Assembly: GCF_041956535.1 (NCBI RefSeq)
Contig: NW_027192194.1
Location: forward strand, 864,370-928,369
Reading direction: 5' to 3'
Source: Calcarisporiella thermophila CBS 279.70
Taxonomy: Eukaryota; Calcarisporiellomycota
Length of the DNA: 64,000 bases
Numbering within the stretch: position 1 is the first letter of the stretch; each line of letters opens with the position of its first letter. Below the pieces are notes generated by a model. That model worked only from the letters and a program-made list of their open reading frames with translations. It was not told where the DNA came from and made no database searches. Positions 23,867-35,542 of this stretch are shown here, one piece after another. A program made the position numbers and the translations under genes.

Positions 23867-24299
23867 GTTTTTCGATACGCAGTATGCAATTGAGTATATA
23901 ATCGCGTAGAAAATTTTGTAATGGTCAAAAATAAATGCCAGGTTTAAGGTAAGAAAAAAATAATATGGTATATTTTATATCTAATTGAGACTCTCAAAAT
24001 GAGCATATAATATTAAGGAAGCTTGGAATTTGGCAAACTACAAAAAACTCAATTCAATAAAAAAGTATGTGAAAATGGAAAAATCAATTGCATAAGCTCA
24101 ATAATGCATAATATCTATGGGAGTTAATCATTACAAAAATGTCGTCGTTACAGATATTTTAATTCTGTTGAGCTTGCTCTTGCTCAAATTTCATCCATCC
24201 AAGTTCCAGATATTCACGATGGAAAAATGTTATTTTCTTCAGCTCAATTCTCTCTGTTGCACCTATTATTTATAAACCTAGAGTCCAAAATAAAGCGAT
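23867..24299. other. promoter and spacer upstream of GPI gene
   Basis: AT-rich spacer with TATA-like runs near 23895-23902 upstream of the minus-strand GPI gene. The last ~10 bp (from 24290) resemble the LTR remnant that the LINE interrupted. No gene seen. Confidence 0.4.
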
Positions 24300-24316
24300 A
24301 GAGTCACAAAAGCTAA
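24300..24316. repeat. LINE target-site duplication, left copy
   Basis: AGAGTCACAAAAGCTAA, identical over 17 bp to 25836-25852. It abuts a run of eight T that is the complement of the element's 3' poly(A). Confidence 0.9.
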
Positions 24317-25835
24317 TTTTTTTTAACAAAGGACCTTTATTGAAAAGTGTCCTATCCTGTTAAAAAGGTAGGGTAGCTTCTACGTCAAAATCACCCAGGT
24401 AATGCTCCTGGCCTACCTTGCAGAATTTGGAGGATAGAAGGTAAAAGAAAGAAAGGAAGAAAAGGATTTAAGTGTAAGAGGAAGAGAGAAAAGGTGATGA
24501 GGAGAGAGCTAGGAGAGTATGGAAACAGCAATTAGTTTAATAAAGAAGGGGATAGGAATAACTGTAAGAGGGGGGGATAAAAAGTTGTGTGCAATGGTAT
24601 TAAGATAGGCTGCTTATGTACATGAAATAACGAAAAGAAGTGAAGGATTGAAAAAGTAAAGGAAGAGGAAAGGAGAAAAAAAAAAGTAGGGAAAAGAACG
24701 ATAGAGGAGATGGTATTAATATACAGCAGTGGAGGGTTGGGTGCAGTTCTCAAGCCGGAGTTGGGGCTGGGATTTGATCTTCAGAGGTGTCCTGGGTGAA
24801 AATCACAGAATCATCTATGATGTTCACCCAGTTTCCCCTTGACCATTTATCGATGAAGTCTCTTTTCCGTTCGTGTTTCATTGCCATCCACCACTTGGAT
24901 TTTATTCCTCGCTGTAGTTCGTGGTCAAATTGTTTGGTTATGGCTACCGGATTGGGTTGGACATCGTCCAGCACTAATTCAAGTCTCGAGCGGTATATTA
25001 TCCACAGGGCTATGTCGTGGCTCAGAGCAACCACTTCGTTGAAGCGTTGACTTATTTGTTTGTCTTGTCCAAACAGTCTGTCTTCTCTCGTGGATTCGTG
25101 TGGCGGTATTCCAATTATTCGGCAGTTTGTCTCATCAACTCTTTGCCAGAGTTGCGCGATAGCTGGGCAGTCTAGAAAGGCATGGGCAATTGTTTCAGGT
25201 ATCCCTAGGGAACACCTTTTGCAAGTGTTAGGATCTCCAGTCCATTTGCTAGTGATGATTCCGGTAACTATTTTATGCTTCATAAGTCTCCAGAGAAGGG
25301 TTCTGTGCTTGGGTTCTGACGGACGACTTTTCCACCTGGCCCATGCCTTCGTCCATCTGTCAACATCATTGGAAACGTCCTTCCATTCCTCGGTGATTAT
25401 GATTGGCGCATCCTGCTTGTATAGTCTCCCAGCTTTGGTGGTGTAAGCGGTGGTCTCAATCCCTGCAATAGAACATTTTGTTAAAGGAAAATTGTGTTTG
25501 TTACCAACAAGAGGGATTCGCTGTGTGAGAGTCTCGGCGAGTCGTTTATCTAGGTGGAGCAACTTTCTCCTCCATAGTAGGTGAAGATCGAGATAATGCT
25601 CTCTGAATTCCCTCGAGTATCTGTCAGGGTTCCTTGCGACTAGGGCGTGCACCTCGGGTTCGATCATCGGTTGGTAAATATTGTCTCTGTGCGGTTTGAA
25701 GAAATCTTCCAATTTCGCTAGCCCGAATTTTTCTGCCTTCCCTTTCACTGGTGCTCCTTCTATAGTAAAATAGGAATTGTTACTAATGGGGAGGGGGAGT
25801 ACTTCATCTAGGGTGAATCTGTATCCTTTGGTTAA
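24317..25835 (-). mobile_element. 5'-truncated non-LTR retrotransposon (LINE)
   Basis: A 1519-bp insertion bounded by perfect 17-bp direct repeats, with a T8 run at the plus-strand left end (3' poly(A) in minus orientation) and an open frame that begins abruptly at the right end. This is the classic signature of target-primed reverse transcription with 5' truncation. A long purine-rich tract lies in the 3' UTR (about 24430-24700). Only the C-terminal part of ORF2 is retained; endonuclease and reverse transcriptase domains are absent. Confidence 0.92.
24750..25835 (-). pseudogene. LINE ORF2 C-terminal fragment with zf-RVT domain
   Basis: The frame is open from the truncation point (reading LTKGYRFTLDEVLPLP...) to the stop at 24750, about 360 residues without internal stop or frameshift. 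The middle contains the zinc-binding domain seen downstream of reverse transcriptase in LINEs: HRTLLWRLMKHKIVTG, CKRCSLGIPETIAHAF and LDCPAIAQLW (C-x2-C...H...C). The lack of decay suggests a recent insertion. There is no native start codon, so it is not expected to be translated as a functional protein. Confidence 0.88.
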
Positions 25836-25852
25836 AGAGTCACAAAAGCTAA
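25836..25852. repeat. LINE target-site duplication, right copy
   Basis: Second copy of the 17-bp repeat. Its sequence (TCACAAAAGCTAA followed by GCCTCCAT) continues directly into the LTR remnant, showing that the LINE target was an older LTR copy. Confidence 0.9.
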
Positions 25853-25910
25853 GCCTCCATCCTCTACTACTGCACCACTGATCCTTTTAGTTCTAAATTT
25901 CCTCACAACA
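25853..25910 (-). repeat. LTR terminal remnant interrupted by the LINE
   Basis: Sequence GCCTCCATCCTCTACTACTG ... CCTCACAACA is about 85% identical to the right end of the intact LTR at ~26331-26388 and ends at the same CAACA terminus. In minus orientation it is the 5' end of an LTR (TGTTGTGAGGAAATTTAG). Its continuation lies beyond the LINE at 24290-24316. Confidence 0.8.
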
Positions 25911-25921
25911 CAAATACATTA

Positions 25922-26388
25922 TGTTGCGTCGAATATATGTCTAATAAGGTCTATCCCGACAATCCTCTAGCTATCCCTAAGCTCTTGATTGTCCTTCCTT
26001 AAGCACTTCAAAAGACTAATAAACGACACAATATGGTGGTTTGAAACGTATCCAGTTCTATCTCAATACAAAATAGCACGTCTTTTATTGTAAATGAAAT
26101 ATCGGTCTTTTTATACTGTTATTAACGTATCACATAAGGAAAAGTATAAATAATAAAAGTAATAAAATGGCATCATCTCAATATAATAAAGTTATCATAA
26201 AACAAGGTTGGCGTAATAAACAACCGTATAATATTAAATATTCTCACAAAAGGGCTCAGTTAAAGAAATAAAGATGATAAAGCGATCAATTCACAAAAAC
26301 TAAGCCTCCATTTTTTGGATCAATGGCTAAGCCTCCATTCTCTACTACTGCGCCATTGATCCATTTAGTCCCAAATTTCCTCACAACA
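25922..26388 (-). mobile_element. solo LTR of an LTR retrotransposon
   Basis: A 467-bp block starting TGTTG and ending CAACA, the 5-bp inverted termini typical of LTRs. The flanks share ATTA on both sides, consistent with a short target duplication. In minus orientation it has a TATAAAAAG promoter-like box near 26113 and AATAAA-type signals, so the LTR reads leftward. A GCCTCCAT-containing segment is partly duplicated inside it (26302-26347). There is no internal domain on either side, so it is a recombination-derived solo LTR. It ends 9 bp before a tRNA gene. Confidence 0.82.
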
Positions 26389-26397
26389 ATTAAAAAT

Positions 26398-26469
26398 GCC
26401 GTTGTAGTATAATGGTTAGTACATCACGTTGTGGCCGTGATGATCCCGGTTCGATTCCGGGCAACGGCA
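26398..26469 (+). tRNA. tRNA-His: tRNA-His (anticodon GTG)
   Basis: The 7-bp acceptor stem GCCGTTG/CAACGGC is closed by discriminator A. The anticodon stem CACG/CGTG presents loop TTGTGGC with anticodon GTG. The T arm is CCCGG-TTCGATT-CCGGG (B box). No intron. The 5' G needed opposite the discriminator is added post-transcriptionally in eukaryotes. Confidence 0.97.
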
Positions 26470-26543
26470 TTGATGGTTCGATAATTAATATAAATTTTAC
26501 TTAAAGAGAGTCAGATAATTGAGCGAGGGGCGGCTTAGTCTTG

Positions 26544-26570
26544 TCGCGTAAAAAACACGAAAATACGCGC
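26544..26570. promoter_or_regulatory. cluster of MBF/SBF-like sites upstream of the MBF gene
   Basis: Within 27 bp there are TCGCGT (26544-26549, reverse ACGCGA), a perfect SCB-type CACGAAA (26556-26562) and ACGCGC (26565-26570), about 180 bp upstream of the start codon at 26746. These match yeast MCB/SCB variants recognised by KilA-N factors like the downstream gene product. Autoregulation is inferred. Confidence 0.45.
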
Positions 26571-26745
26571 AATCTTTTAAATAAATCACTTCACTTTTCT
26601 TTATTTTCTTTTAAGTATTATCTTTTTATTGTGTGTTAAATCAAGCTAAATTTTTCTTTGAAATTTTCATGTTTATGTAATATATTTTGCTGTTCTCCTC
26701 ATTACAACTAATTCTTGTACTATACCTACTCATTCCTACCAGAAA

Positions 26746-29452
26746 ATGTGCCGAATTTACTCGGCGGTTTATTCGGGAGTCCCTGTTTATGAAATGTCGT
26801 GTCGAGGCATTGCAGTAATGAGAAGGCGTGCTGACAACTACCTGAACGCAACACAAATTCTCAAAGTTGCGGGAGTAGAAAAAGGGAGGAGAACAAAAAT
26901 TTTGGAAAGAGAAGTTCATACCGGTCACCACGAAAAGGTGCAAGGGGGGTATGGCAAGTACCAAGGAACATGGTAGGTTGTTTTTCCCGACGCAGATGGA
27001 CTTATGATTCCCATTGGTAATTATAATTTGCCTTTAAATCAGGATTCCATTTGAAAGAGGTATAGAACTTGCAAAAAAATATGATGTTTTGGAGCTTGTG
27101 CTCCCCCTCCTCGATAGCTATCACTCCGGGGGAAATAAAGATCGCACGCCCACCAAAGAAGAGGCAAGACAAGCCCGTAGGCGAGAGTTATCTGACCAGC
27201 CTGCTGTTATAAGTATGTATGCAGATAAATTATATTCAAAAAGCTCGATATTTTGCTTTTTCTAAAAAATTTTTCTCGAAAAAAAGCGAGTCGTGCAAAG
27301 ACCCCTTCTCCGATTAAGCGTTCATCCACATTCTATTTACCCTCTTCCCCTGTTATCAATCCAAATTACGATATTGGCCTATCATCAGAGGTTGGTACAC
27401 CTGGACCTCTATCGTCATCTGTCTACTACGATGTTGCCGAACACCCAACTAGCGACTCTGGGAGTGGTATAGATCAACGCGACCTATTGATGTCACTATT
27501 TCTGTCGGAGAATCCAAATCACTATGTTGAGCAATTTACTTCGCCTGACCGTGTTACCACACTTGACCTAAATATGCATCTCGATGAGAAGAGGAACACA
27601 GCCCTGCATTGGGCATCATCACTTGGCAGAGCGGACATTGTAGAAACCCTTCTTAACTGTGGTGCTGACCCACATCGAGTGAATTTATCAGGAGAAACTC
27701 CCTTGATGCGAGCTATTTACCACCCCGGAAATGGCAACAATAACACATTTCCAAAACTAGTTCGACTTCTTCGGGATACCATTCCAAGCGTAGATCTTAA
27801 AGGACGGACTATTTTCCATCACGTCGCCCTGATGGCTGGAGATAAAGATCGCGCGGAAGTAGCCAAATTCTACATGAGTTCTTTGTTAAATTATTTACTA
27901 CAAGAAGCTCGAGATACACTAATACTGAATAAGCGCGATAATAATGGAGACACAGCATTTACAATTTCGGCAGGTTTAAACGATCAAACGATTATGCACC
28001 AGCTCCTCAGCATCGGAGCAAATCCGACTAACAACGACAGTCACCCAATCCAACTTTCTGATTTGGAGCTTGATTTATCATCCACTCCTGCGCCTGTGGA
28101 GCTTGAAGTATGCCTCATCTATCATACTTCGACTCCTATGATGAGCTAATTTAATTTTTTCAATACAGATTAATGATAATTCTTCAGAAGATGATGCCGC
28201 AACGATTTTAGACGGTAGTACCAGGCGTGGATCTCCTCGATTTTATGACGTAGCTCTATCTCCACCCCGGATAATAGAAGGGAGCGAAATAGGCAACGAT
28301 TCCCCTACTTTGAAGGCTGCGGAACGTAGTAAGGAAGCTTCAGCAGCGAAGCGTCTTGCTCTCGGTGCACCTGTGATCATTTCAGGGTCTATTTCAAAGC
28401 CTTCACCTTCCAGAATTTCGAACTCAGACCAAACCTATGATAGCAGCAACATATTGGATACACCAGTTCCTGGGCGAATTCTTAAAAGAAAAAAAGACGT
28501 TAATGAATCAGATGGTATGAGATTTTTTTTTAATTGTGCAATTGTTTCTTGTAGTGGTTGAGCTTTTTATTGGTGAATAGTGTTCCAAAAGCTCATTGAT
28601 TTGGCGACACAATGCAAACAAAGACTGGAGGAGGAGCGGTTGCGAATACAATCTGAGAAAGAACACGAGTTCATGCTTAAACTAGCAGATAGAGATCAGC
28701 GAATTACCGAGTTGGAAAAGCAAAATGCTGAACTACGGAAACAGCTGGCTGATATGAAAGGAAGTGAGGATCATGGTCGAGCACGGAAACGACCGAGGCG
28801 CGATCAAACTCCTGTGACGATTCGACCAAAACCAAATAATAACGACGCAACTGCAAACTCTAGACGGCGTAGCCCATCTGCGTTATCGGTTGCATCTGCT
28901 GCATCATTCACATCGGCAGCATCGGATATTGGTAAAGAAAAACGTGCTGTAAGAGATAGTGGCTATGCTCCGAGCGAGTCTACTGAAGGAGAGATGGTAA
29001 TTGAGGCGTCTGGTTGTGCTCCACTTACCAGTCATGATCACTCGCTCCCCCAGGAGTTAACCTCAAATAATCACTCCCAACACAATAGTGAACAAGCTCA
29101 ACAAAACGGAAATTCTCTGCAAGCGTTACAGGCTCATTTTGAAAATGAACTTGTGATGTTGGCAGAACGAACAGAGAATGGAGATATGCGTCCAGCTTTG
29201 TACGATAGCCTGATGGGAATTCCGATGGAACAGCTCGTGAACATACTCCCACAACTAGTTCAGGCATTAAGCGTGCCCGCACTCTCAGCCCATGCACCTG
29301 CTACACCCACATCAGCTCCAATTCTCCCCAAGACCCCATCTAAATCCTCGCCTATTAAAACGACAACAAAATCTCCCACTAAATCACCCTCAAGATCTCG
29401 TGTGAAAGGCGCCTTACCAACTAGGTCGTCCCCTCGCAAGATAAGGCGGTGA
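26746..29452 (+). CDS. MBF-type cell-cycle transcription factor (Mbp1/Res family)
   Basis: Five exons (26746-26972, 27043-27212, 27287-28107, 28169-28514, 28581-29452) sum to 2436 nt, 811 residues. Residues ~5-100 are the KilA-N/APSES DNA-binding domain ([51 protein letters not shown]), closest in wording to fission-yeast Res1/Res2. Around residues 240-400 are ankyrin repeats ([41 protein letters not shown]). A coiled coil follows ([19 protein letters not shown] ... [12 protein letters not shown]), then a Ser/Pro-rich tail ending [20 protein letters not shown]. Such factors form heterodimers that switch on G1/S genes. The start lies soon after a pyrimidine-AG, so a short upstream coding exon cannot be excluded. 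The gene converges on the Sac phosphatase gene. Confidence 0.94.
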
Positions 29453-29844
29453 ATTCTTCAGCCTACACTCTCCTTCTCCCCTTTCTCTTTCATGCGTTTC
29501 CACTTTTGTAGCTACAATTATATCTAACTAGGTGACGTTTTTAATAGGCCTGGACCTATTTTGCATTGAAATCGCATTCCACTTCTTTCAACAATTAGAT
29601 TTAGAAAGTGGTTTATAAAGTTTGATTTTATGGAAATTGCCTTTTTTTCTTCCTATACTTTCTTCCTGTTTTATTTACTCTTGCTTGTGTTTGTTCAATA
29701 GTAATATTTGTTTATATAAAATATATTATTTTTAAAAACCGAAAGATATATATTTAAATATTTTAATATACGGTTTCTCTAGCCAATTATTATCAAATCA
29801 TGCAATAATTGGCAATAATGGAAGCAAGAAAATAAAAATAATTG
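29453..29844. other. convergent intergenic region
   Basis: 3' UTRs of the MBF gene and the Sac phosphatase gene. It includes AT-rich polyadenylation-like sequence around 29700-29770 and the short inverted motif CAATTATT...AATAATTGC. No gene seen. Confidence 0.5.
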
Positions 29845-32800
29845 CTACAGCCAAATTACACGTTTCAATCTATGCCTAACTCTCGCCATAAGGCTAGTGT
29901 ATTTTTGCGCCTGTTCCAAACTTAAAACCAAAAAGGCTTGTTAGCATTCTTTTAGATTCGAAGGAAGTATACCTTATGTAAATATACCTTATGATTGCAT
30001 CCTCTTTCACTCGAAGGCAGTTTCTAACTTTCTGGCAGGCTTCCACAATTGTCGCTGTGATCCGATCCACAGTCTGCTCTGCATTTTCTAGTGTAGTCAA
30101 CACAGTATCCCCCGACTCTTGCTCGAATAAATTGTCTCGAATCATTTTAAAAGCTGAAAACTCTAAACTCTCCTGCTGTTGCACTTCGCGAGAGGTAGAA
30201 GCTTCCGATGAAAAGACCAAGGAAAGAGGGTTGGAAGCCGGGTTCAATTGCTCGTTTTGGATGCATCCCGAGTTTAAGCGCATCCGCTCTTGAATAGTAT
30301 ACGAGAGGATGAATCCATAATTTTCAAAGGGATCGATCGATGCGGAATCAAATGTCGACAAGATGTATACCCCTTAAAACAAATAATGTTTATTGAGAGT
30401 CACCTACTGGTTGAAAGATAAACAAATTTACCCCTTTGAATCTCGGTGATCCTCTCAAGCTCGATGCGCTGGAATCGAACAACTTTCTCAAGCTTATAGT
30501 GAAAAGTGCATATGTAAATTGCCTTCTGTGTTAAGAGCAACACTTTCTCTTCGTAGGATTTGCTTCGGCTGTATAGATGATAATTTAATCAGCTAAATGC
30601 AAGTGAAATTTCAAAGCAACTTTCATACACTTGACACGGTTCAGTAGGTGAAAGCAAAGTCCAACCAGCAAGTAGTTTTTCCTCATCGTGAATTACAATC
30701 GAAGCACTTACATTAACTAATATAATTTAGAAAGTAGATTTATAATAATGTCCAGTTGCAAACTCAAAGAATAGTTTCAACTACTTACTAGCATTTTCTC
30801 GAATTTTTGCCCATCGCAAACTTTCGCCTGGTTCTGCCGAATTAGCTTTTTCTTGTATTTGAAGTAGAATATCAATTTTGTGATGATTAAGCAAAAAATC
30901 GATGAGTGCCTGTCTCCAAAAATCTCTCACGATGTTATAATACTTAGAAAATCCTTGAATGTCAATATATGTATCTTAACGCTGTGATTCACTGGTACCT
31001 TACCATTCGTGACAGTGAATTCGACGCGTCATTGAAAATTCCTTGAAAATTCCGCCTTCCTGTTTTTTTTAATCAATAACATGTAATTTTGTCAGAAATA
31101 AATATGGTTTATATTTTACAATCGACCTACCGGTTCTAATAAATAATCGCAATTCCATAAATATATGCCAATAGAAGCATTTTTTTTTGATGTCAGTAAA
31201 GCGAAAAAAAAAATAAAAGCTATGAACTATACCTAGTAAAATCCCCTTTCAACGCACTACTACTTGCATACTCGAGACTAATAGCATCCCCATTGTTAGC
31301 CCACACTAGAAGACATAGATATAGTATAAAGAATATAAAAATGCCCATGGTAATTAGATAATGTCGTTAATGCTTACTGTGGTTGAAGGTAATCTCAAAA
31401 TCGTTAAAATAGGAAAGCCCTTTCTCTGGATATATTGCAATTCCAAGCCGCATTAGCTGGATATTAAGGACAGTACGTGCTAGAGCACTCTGTACCACGT
31501 TTGTTCTATCAAGGCAGTCCATACAATTCTGCAATGGAAAAATTAGTAAAAATAGCCTCAATTAGTTTAAACAGTTTAAAATCAGTTTAAATATATACCG
31601 TCCTGAAAACACCAGTTTGTTCAGCAAATATCATGTCTGATGGTCCAATCCAAAAATATCTAAGAGAAATGGTGGATTATAAATAAAGGAGGCCGTCCAT
31701 TTAAAAGCAAAAATAAACGCCTAAAAATTACCCAGATCGACTAAAACTGCTCTCCAACAGAGATATTAATTTCTGGACATTCTCGTATTTCATACCCTTG
31801 CATTCGGCATGAAAATCAAATTCAACATAGCTAATTGTAAAATATGATTCAATAATAAATACGCGTAGAAAAATTCAATAATTCACTCAACTGGTTTTGC
31901 GAATCTGACAGTCGTTTCATATATCGACGGTATTCACCGCCAATAATCTCCTCTTTTCCAGACTGCTCTACCAAATTAAGCACAGTGATACGGCCATAGC
32001 GCTCATTTATACTGTCAAAGTGTTTCCTTATCGCGGCATAATTTTCATCTTCTGTGCGCTCAAGAATAGGTGTTGGTTTGAGACTAAAAGGAGATTGAGA
32101 GAAAAAAAGAGGGACTAGGGGCAGAGTCAGATTATGAAAAATGAATTCAATTGAGCAGATGTGATAGCATACTTGATCCTCGAATTTGTACAAAAGATGT
32201 CCAGTGCACCGCATCTTCTAGCTAACAATCAGGCATATAAAATCTAAGTAATAAATGCAGCCGCAGCCACGCTGAGAGTCTCACCTCAAAACAGACAATC
32301 TGTTCCGTTTCGACAAAATTTGCCACTTCTCCTTTAGCATTGACACCTCTCCGCTGGAAACGTAACCCGGCTCTTTCACGACTTCGTCTCGAGATCAAAA
32401 TAAGATTTAATGATTGATCTTCTAGCTTACATTCTCTAATTTCTATATAGCCTTGCATGATAACAGTGATCCATTCGTGTAGCTATGAGGAACAGATTGG
32501 ATTAAAAGTATATCTAGCTAGATAGGAGAAAAAATCTACCCCAGCCTGAATGAAAGTGTCCATTAAGTGCTCGTTCCACCAAAATCTTTTGTCAGCCATT
32601 TGCCATAAGAAGAGCTGAGAAGTTTGTGATGCATTATTATGTGAAACTTGAAGCGAGTGGGTAATATCTAGAGTTGAATTAGCGATCAATATTATGAAAT
32701 GCAATGTCTAAATTACTCACCAAGTTCATTGGAGAAATAAAAGACACCATGACTGAAAAAGCTTTCAATATTTTTTACAATTTTTCTATCCAATACGCCC

Positions 32801-33894
32801 TGATAGCATTGTGTCTCGCTTAATTATATATATATTCGATAACAATGACTTATACTAACCAGATCATCGCTGCCATCGTAATAATAATATGGTTTTTTTT
32901 CAGTCGAGCTAACGCGGTTTTCCTGATTTTCATCTTCAACTCTCTCTTCCAGAATAGGTGGTTTTTCTTCGTGTTCCAGTGTAATTTCCATTTCCATATC
33001 AGACAGATCCGTTTCTTCATTTTCCGTATCTATCTCGAACTCCGGTTGAATAGGAGAAATTGTCGAGGGAGTTTGTCCCTTGAAAGTTTTCCGGATAATT
33101 CGATTCAACAATTTCAACGGCTTAGTCGCAGGACGCTTAGAATGTTTGGGCAATGGTGAAGGCAGGTCAGTTTCGCTCGTGCTAGTGCTAATTCCGGACT
33201 GTTCATTAGTTGCAGCAAAACTTTCTGTCGAAGTTTCCGAAGATATTTTTCGCACAGATACAATAGAGGCATCAGATATGGGGTCGGAAACATCACTTGC
33301 TTCCGCATCATCGAAAAAATCATAGACTGCAACCTCAGTCAACTAAAATAAAACGCCAATATAAATTAGTATATTTTAAAAATCGATAACTGTAACGCCA
33401 CCTTTCTCCCTAAAAGCGTGAGGCATCGGTTATAATCTAAAGGAATAGCAACTACTTTTGCGAGAGAAAAGATCTCCTTTCCCCCTATTTTTCCACATGA
33501 CTTTCGTGAGGTAATGACAAGAAGATAAGAATCTGATAATTTCAAAATTAATGGGACTATAATTAGCCTCATACATATGAAATAATTTACTCTTAAAAAG
33601 TTTGACAATCCCAACGATCCCGAAGATTTCATAACGCTTCGCATCTTTTGGCAGAGTACATTCATCTTGTTGGGAAAAAGAAGAAGAGAGGGTCAGTAAT
33701 GAGCTGTGAAAAATTTGTGGAATTTTAAAAATGGATGCCCTACCTTTTTCTATAACCGTTGGGCCATCAAACAATATTTCAAGCACTTTTCGGCGATATG
33801 ATTGAAGCTGTAGTATAATTGCATGTCGCTCTAGAAATAATGTATAGTGCCGCTCTGTGTGTACACCTAATTGTGTATATATAGTAGCAGCCAT
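29845..33894 (-). CDS. Sac-domain phosphoinositide phosphatase (INPP5F/Sac2-like)
   Basis: A gene with more than ten exons. The N-terminus ([20 protein letters not shown]; alternative Met at 33963) leads into the Sac domain: [72 protein letters not shown] and the catalytic [18 protein letters not shown] (C-x5-R). A ~150-residue acidic insertion ([20 protein letters not shown]) splits the N-terminal part. The C-terminal region past the catalytic loop ends [20 protein letters not shown] after a last intron and has no membrane span, unlike Sac1. That and the extra C-terminal domain favour the Sac2/INPP5F type (PI4P 4-phosphatase on endosomes) over ER Sac1 or Fig4. The subtype is inferred. The gene is divergent from the Myb gene. 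Confidence 0.82.
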
Positions 33895-34233
33895 GAAGCG
33901 GAATGAGTGATTTCCGTTGTAAGTAAAGAGGATTTGGCGACGCGTGATAAAACGCACAGTCACGTACAGTTTAAGTTACACAACAGAGGAATGCGATCGG
34001 CCATCAGTAATGAAGAAAAGAGAAATGCTGAGCGGCAAACCTTAGCTATGTTATAAAAGTCGACAAATCGTTTTTCTTTTCTTCTCTTTTTTTTTCCCTT
34101 TGTCGAAGCATTTTTATAATTCTCTTTCTATTATCTGCTCGTTTCCTCACACTCACATATTGTAGTAACTTATTCGCAAACTCTTTGAATTATATTCATT
34201 CTGAAATTACTTTAGTCCTAGTGTATTCTAAGA

Positions 34234-35542
34234 ATGGACAATGTCAAATTATCCTGGCGCGCCTCCCAGGATGATAATCGACAATTCACGCTGGTTTTAC
34301 AAGTAGACAACCAACCGCTATATCAGCAGGATTCCGAGCCCACACCCCTTCAACCCTGGGAGTCACCCAAAGAGGAGTATTCTCAGCTCCCCGCATATCA
34401 AGACAAAGACTTCGGTGTGAAAACAGAAAAGGTTGGCGTCTATTCTAATTAATTTATTAACACTGCATCAGTAATTATTAACTATGCCTACTTTTTTATC
34501 CCATCCAGGCAAATTTCCCACAAGACATGGATATATTTTCCTTCGATATGCCCTCTACACCCTCATCACTCTCTCTTGATGTCTCCATTCCAGAGATAAC
34601 CACAACCATCCCAAACTCTTCTCTCCAAACCACGTCCAACCTAAACACCAAACAAGAACCAAGAGCAGATAATGATTCAGGGTATGTGATTGCAGTGACT
34701 TGAGGCATATCTCTGCCAAAACTCTGATTTTGATTTTGATATTTAACTGACCTCTGGAAAATAGAAAGAATATCGTCAAAGGAAGATGGAGCGATGAGGA
34801 GACGAACCTACTCCAAGATGCAATTGAGAGATATATAAATCAACGCGATATCTCTGGCAACCCAATCCCAATCCCTTGGCATAAAATAGCCCAAAAAATA
34901 CCACACCGAACCGCATCACAATGTCAATCACGTTGGGAGGAATCGCTCAACCCTACGGTCAGGAAAGGCAAATGGACAGACGAAGAAGATAGATTACTCA
35001 TCGCCGGATACCACCGCTATGGAAAATGCTGGATTCGAGTAGCAGAAATGATCGGTGGACGCACACAAGTAAACACTTCCCCTTCCCCCTTAATCCATTT
35101 CTATTTTTTCTCTCCCACCAATTGATCACCGCTATGTTATCTTTTTTATAAATAGAGACAGTGTCGCACCCGATGGCTGCAGATTCAGAACCGAATTAAA
35201 CGAGACCACGAGAAGCGCCTAGACGTAATGCGCTCTGCTTCCCCTCCCAATCCACAGCCGCTCTCAACATCCCTTCCAACATCAGAGTCATACGAAATTT
35301 ATCATTCAACCCCACTTCTGCGCCAACATACGTTCCCCTTCCGGGGATATATACCCTTCATGCACCACACGAATCAAGGCATTCCTTCGCCTCCTCAGAG
35401 CGCCACCTTTCAACAAATTGAATATTCAACCACTCCACCCTCCTCTTTTTCTTATAGTTTCCCTATGTTTTATGGCCGACAGGATGATACAGATATGCTC
35501 TCTCCGGCTTCTTCAACCGGTGTTGAGAGCCTTGGAGAATGA
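34234..35542 (+). CDS. two-repeat Myb DNA-binding protein
   Basis: Four exons (34234-34431, 34509-34681, 34765-35068, 35156-35542) sum to 1062 nt, 353 residues. The N-terminal ~125 residues are Gln/Pro/Ser-rich. Two Myb/SANT repeats follow: KGRWSDEETNLLQDAIERY with WHKIAQKIPHRTASQCQSRW, then KGKWTDEEDRLLIAGYHRYG with WIRVAEMIGGRTQRQCRTRW. Recognition helices end in the usual QCxxRW. The first repeat has a small insertion (SGNPIPIP) between helices 1 and 2. The tail is Pro/Ser/Thr-rich. This is a sequence-specific transcription factor; targets are unknown. Neither Cdc5 nor Bas1 architecture is evident. The stop is at 35542. Confidence 0.88.
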
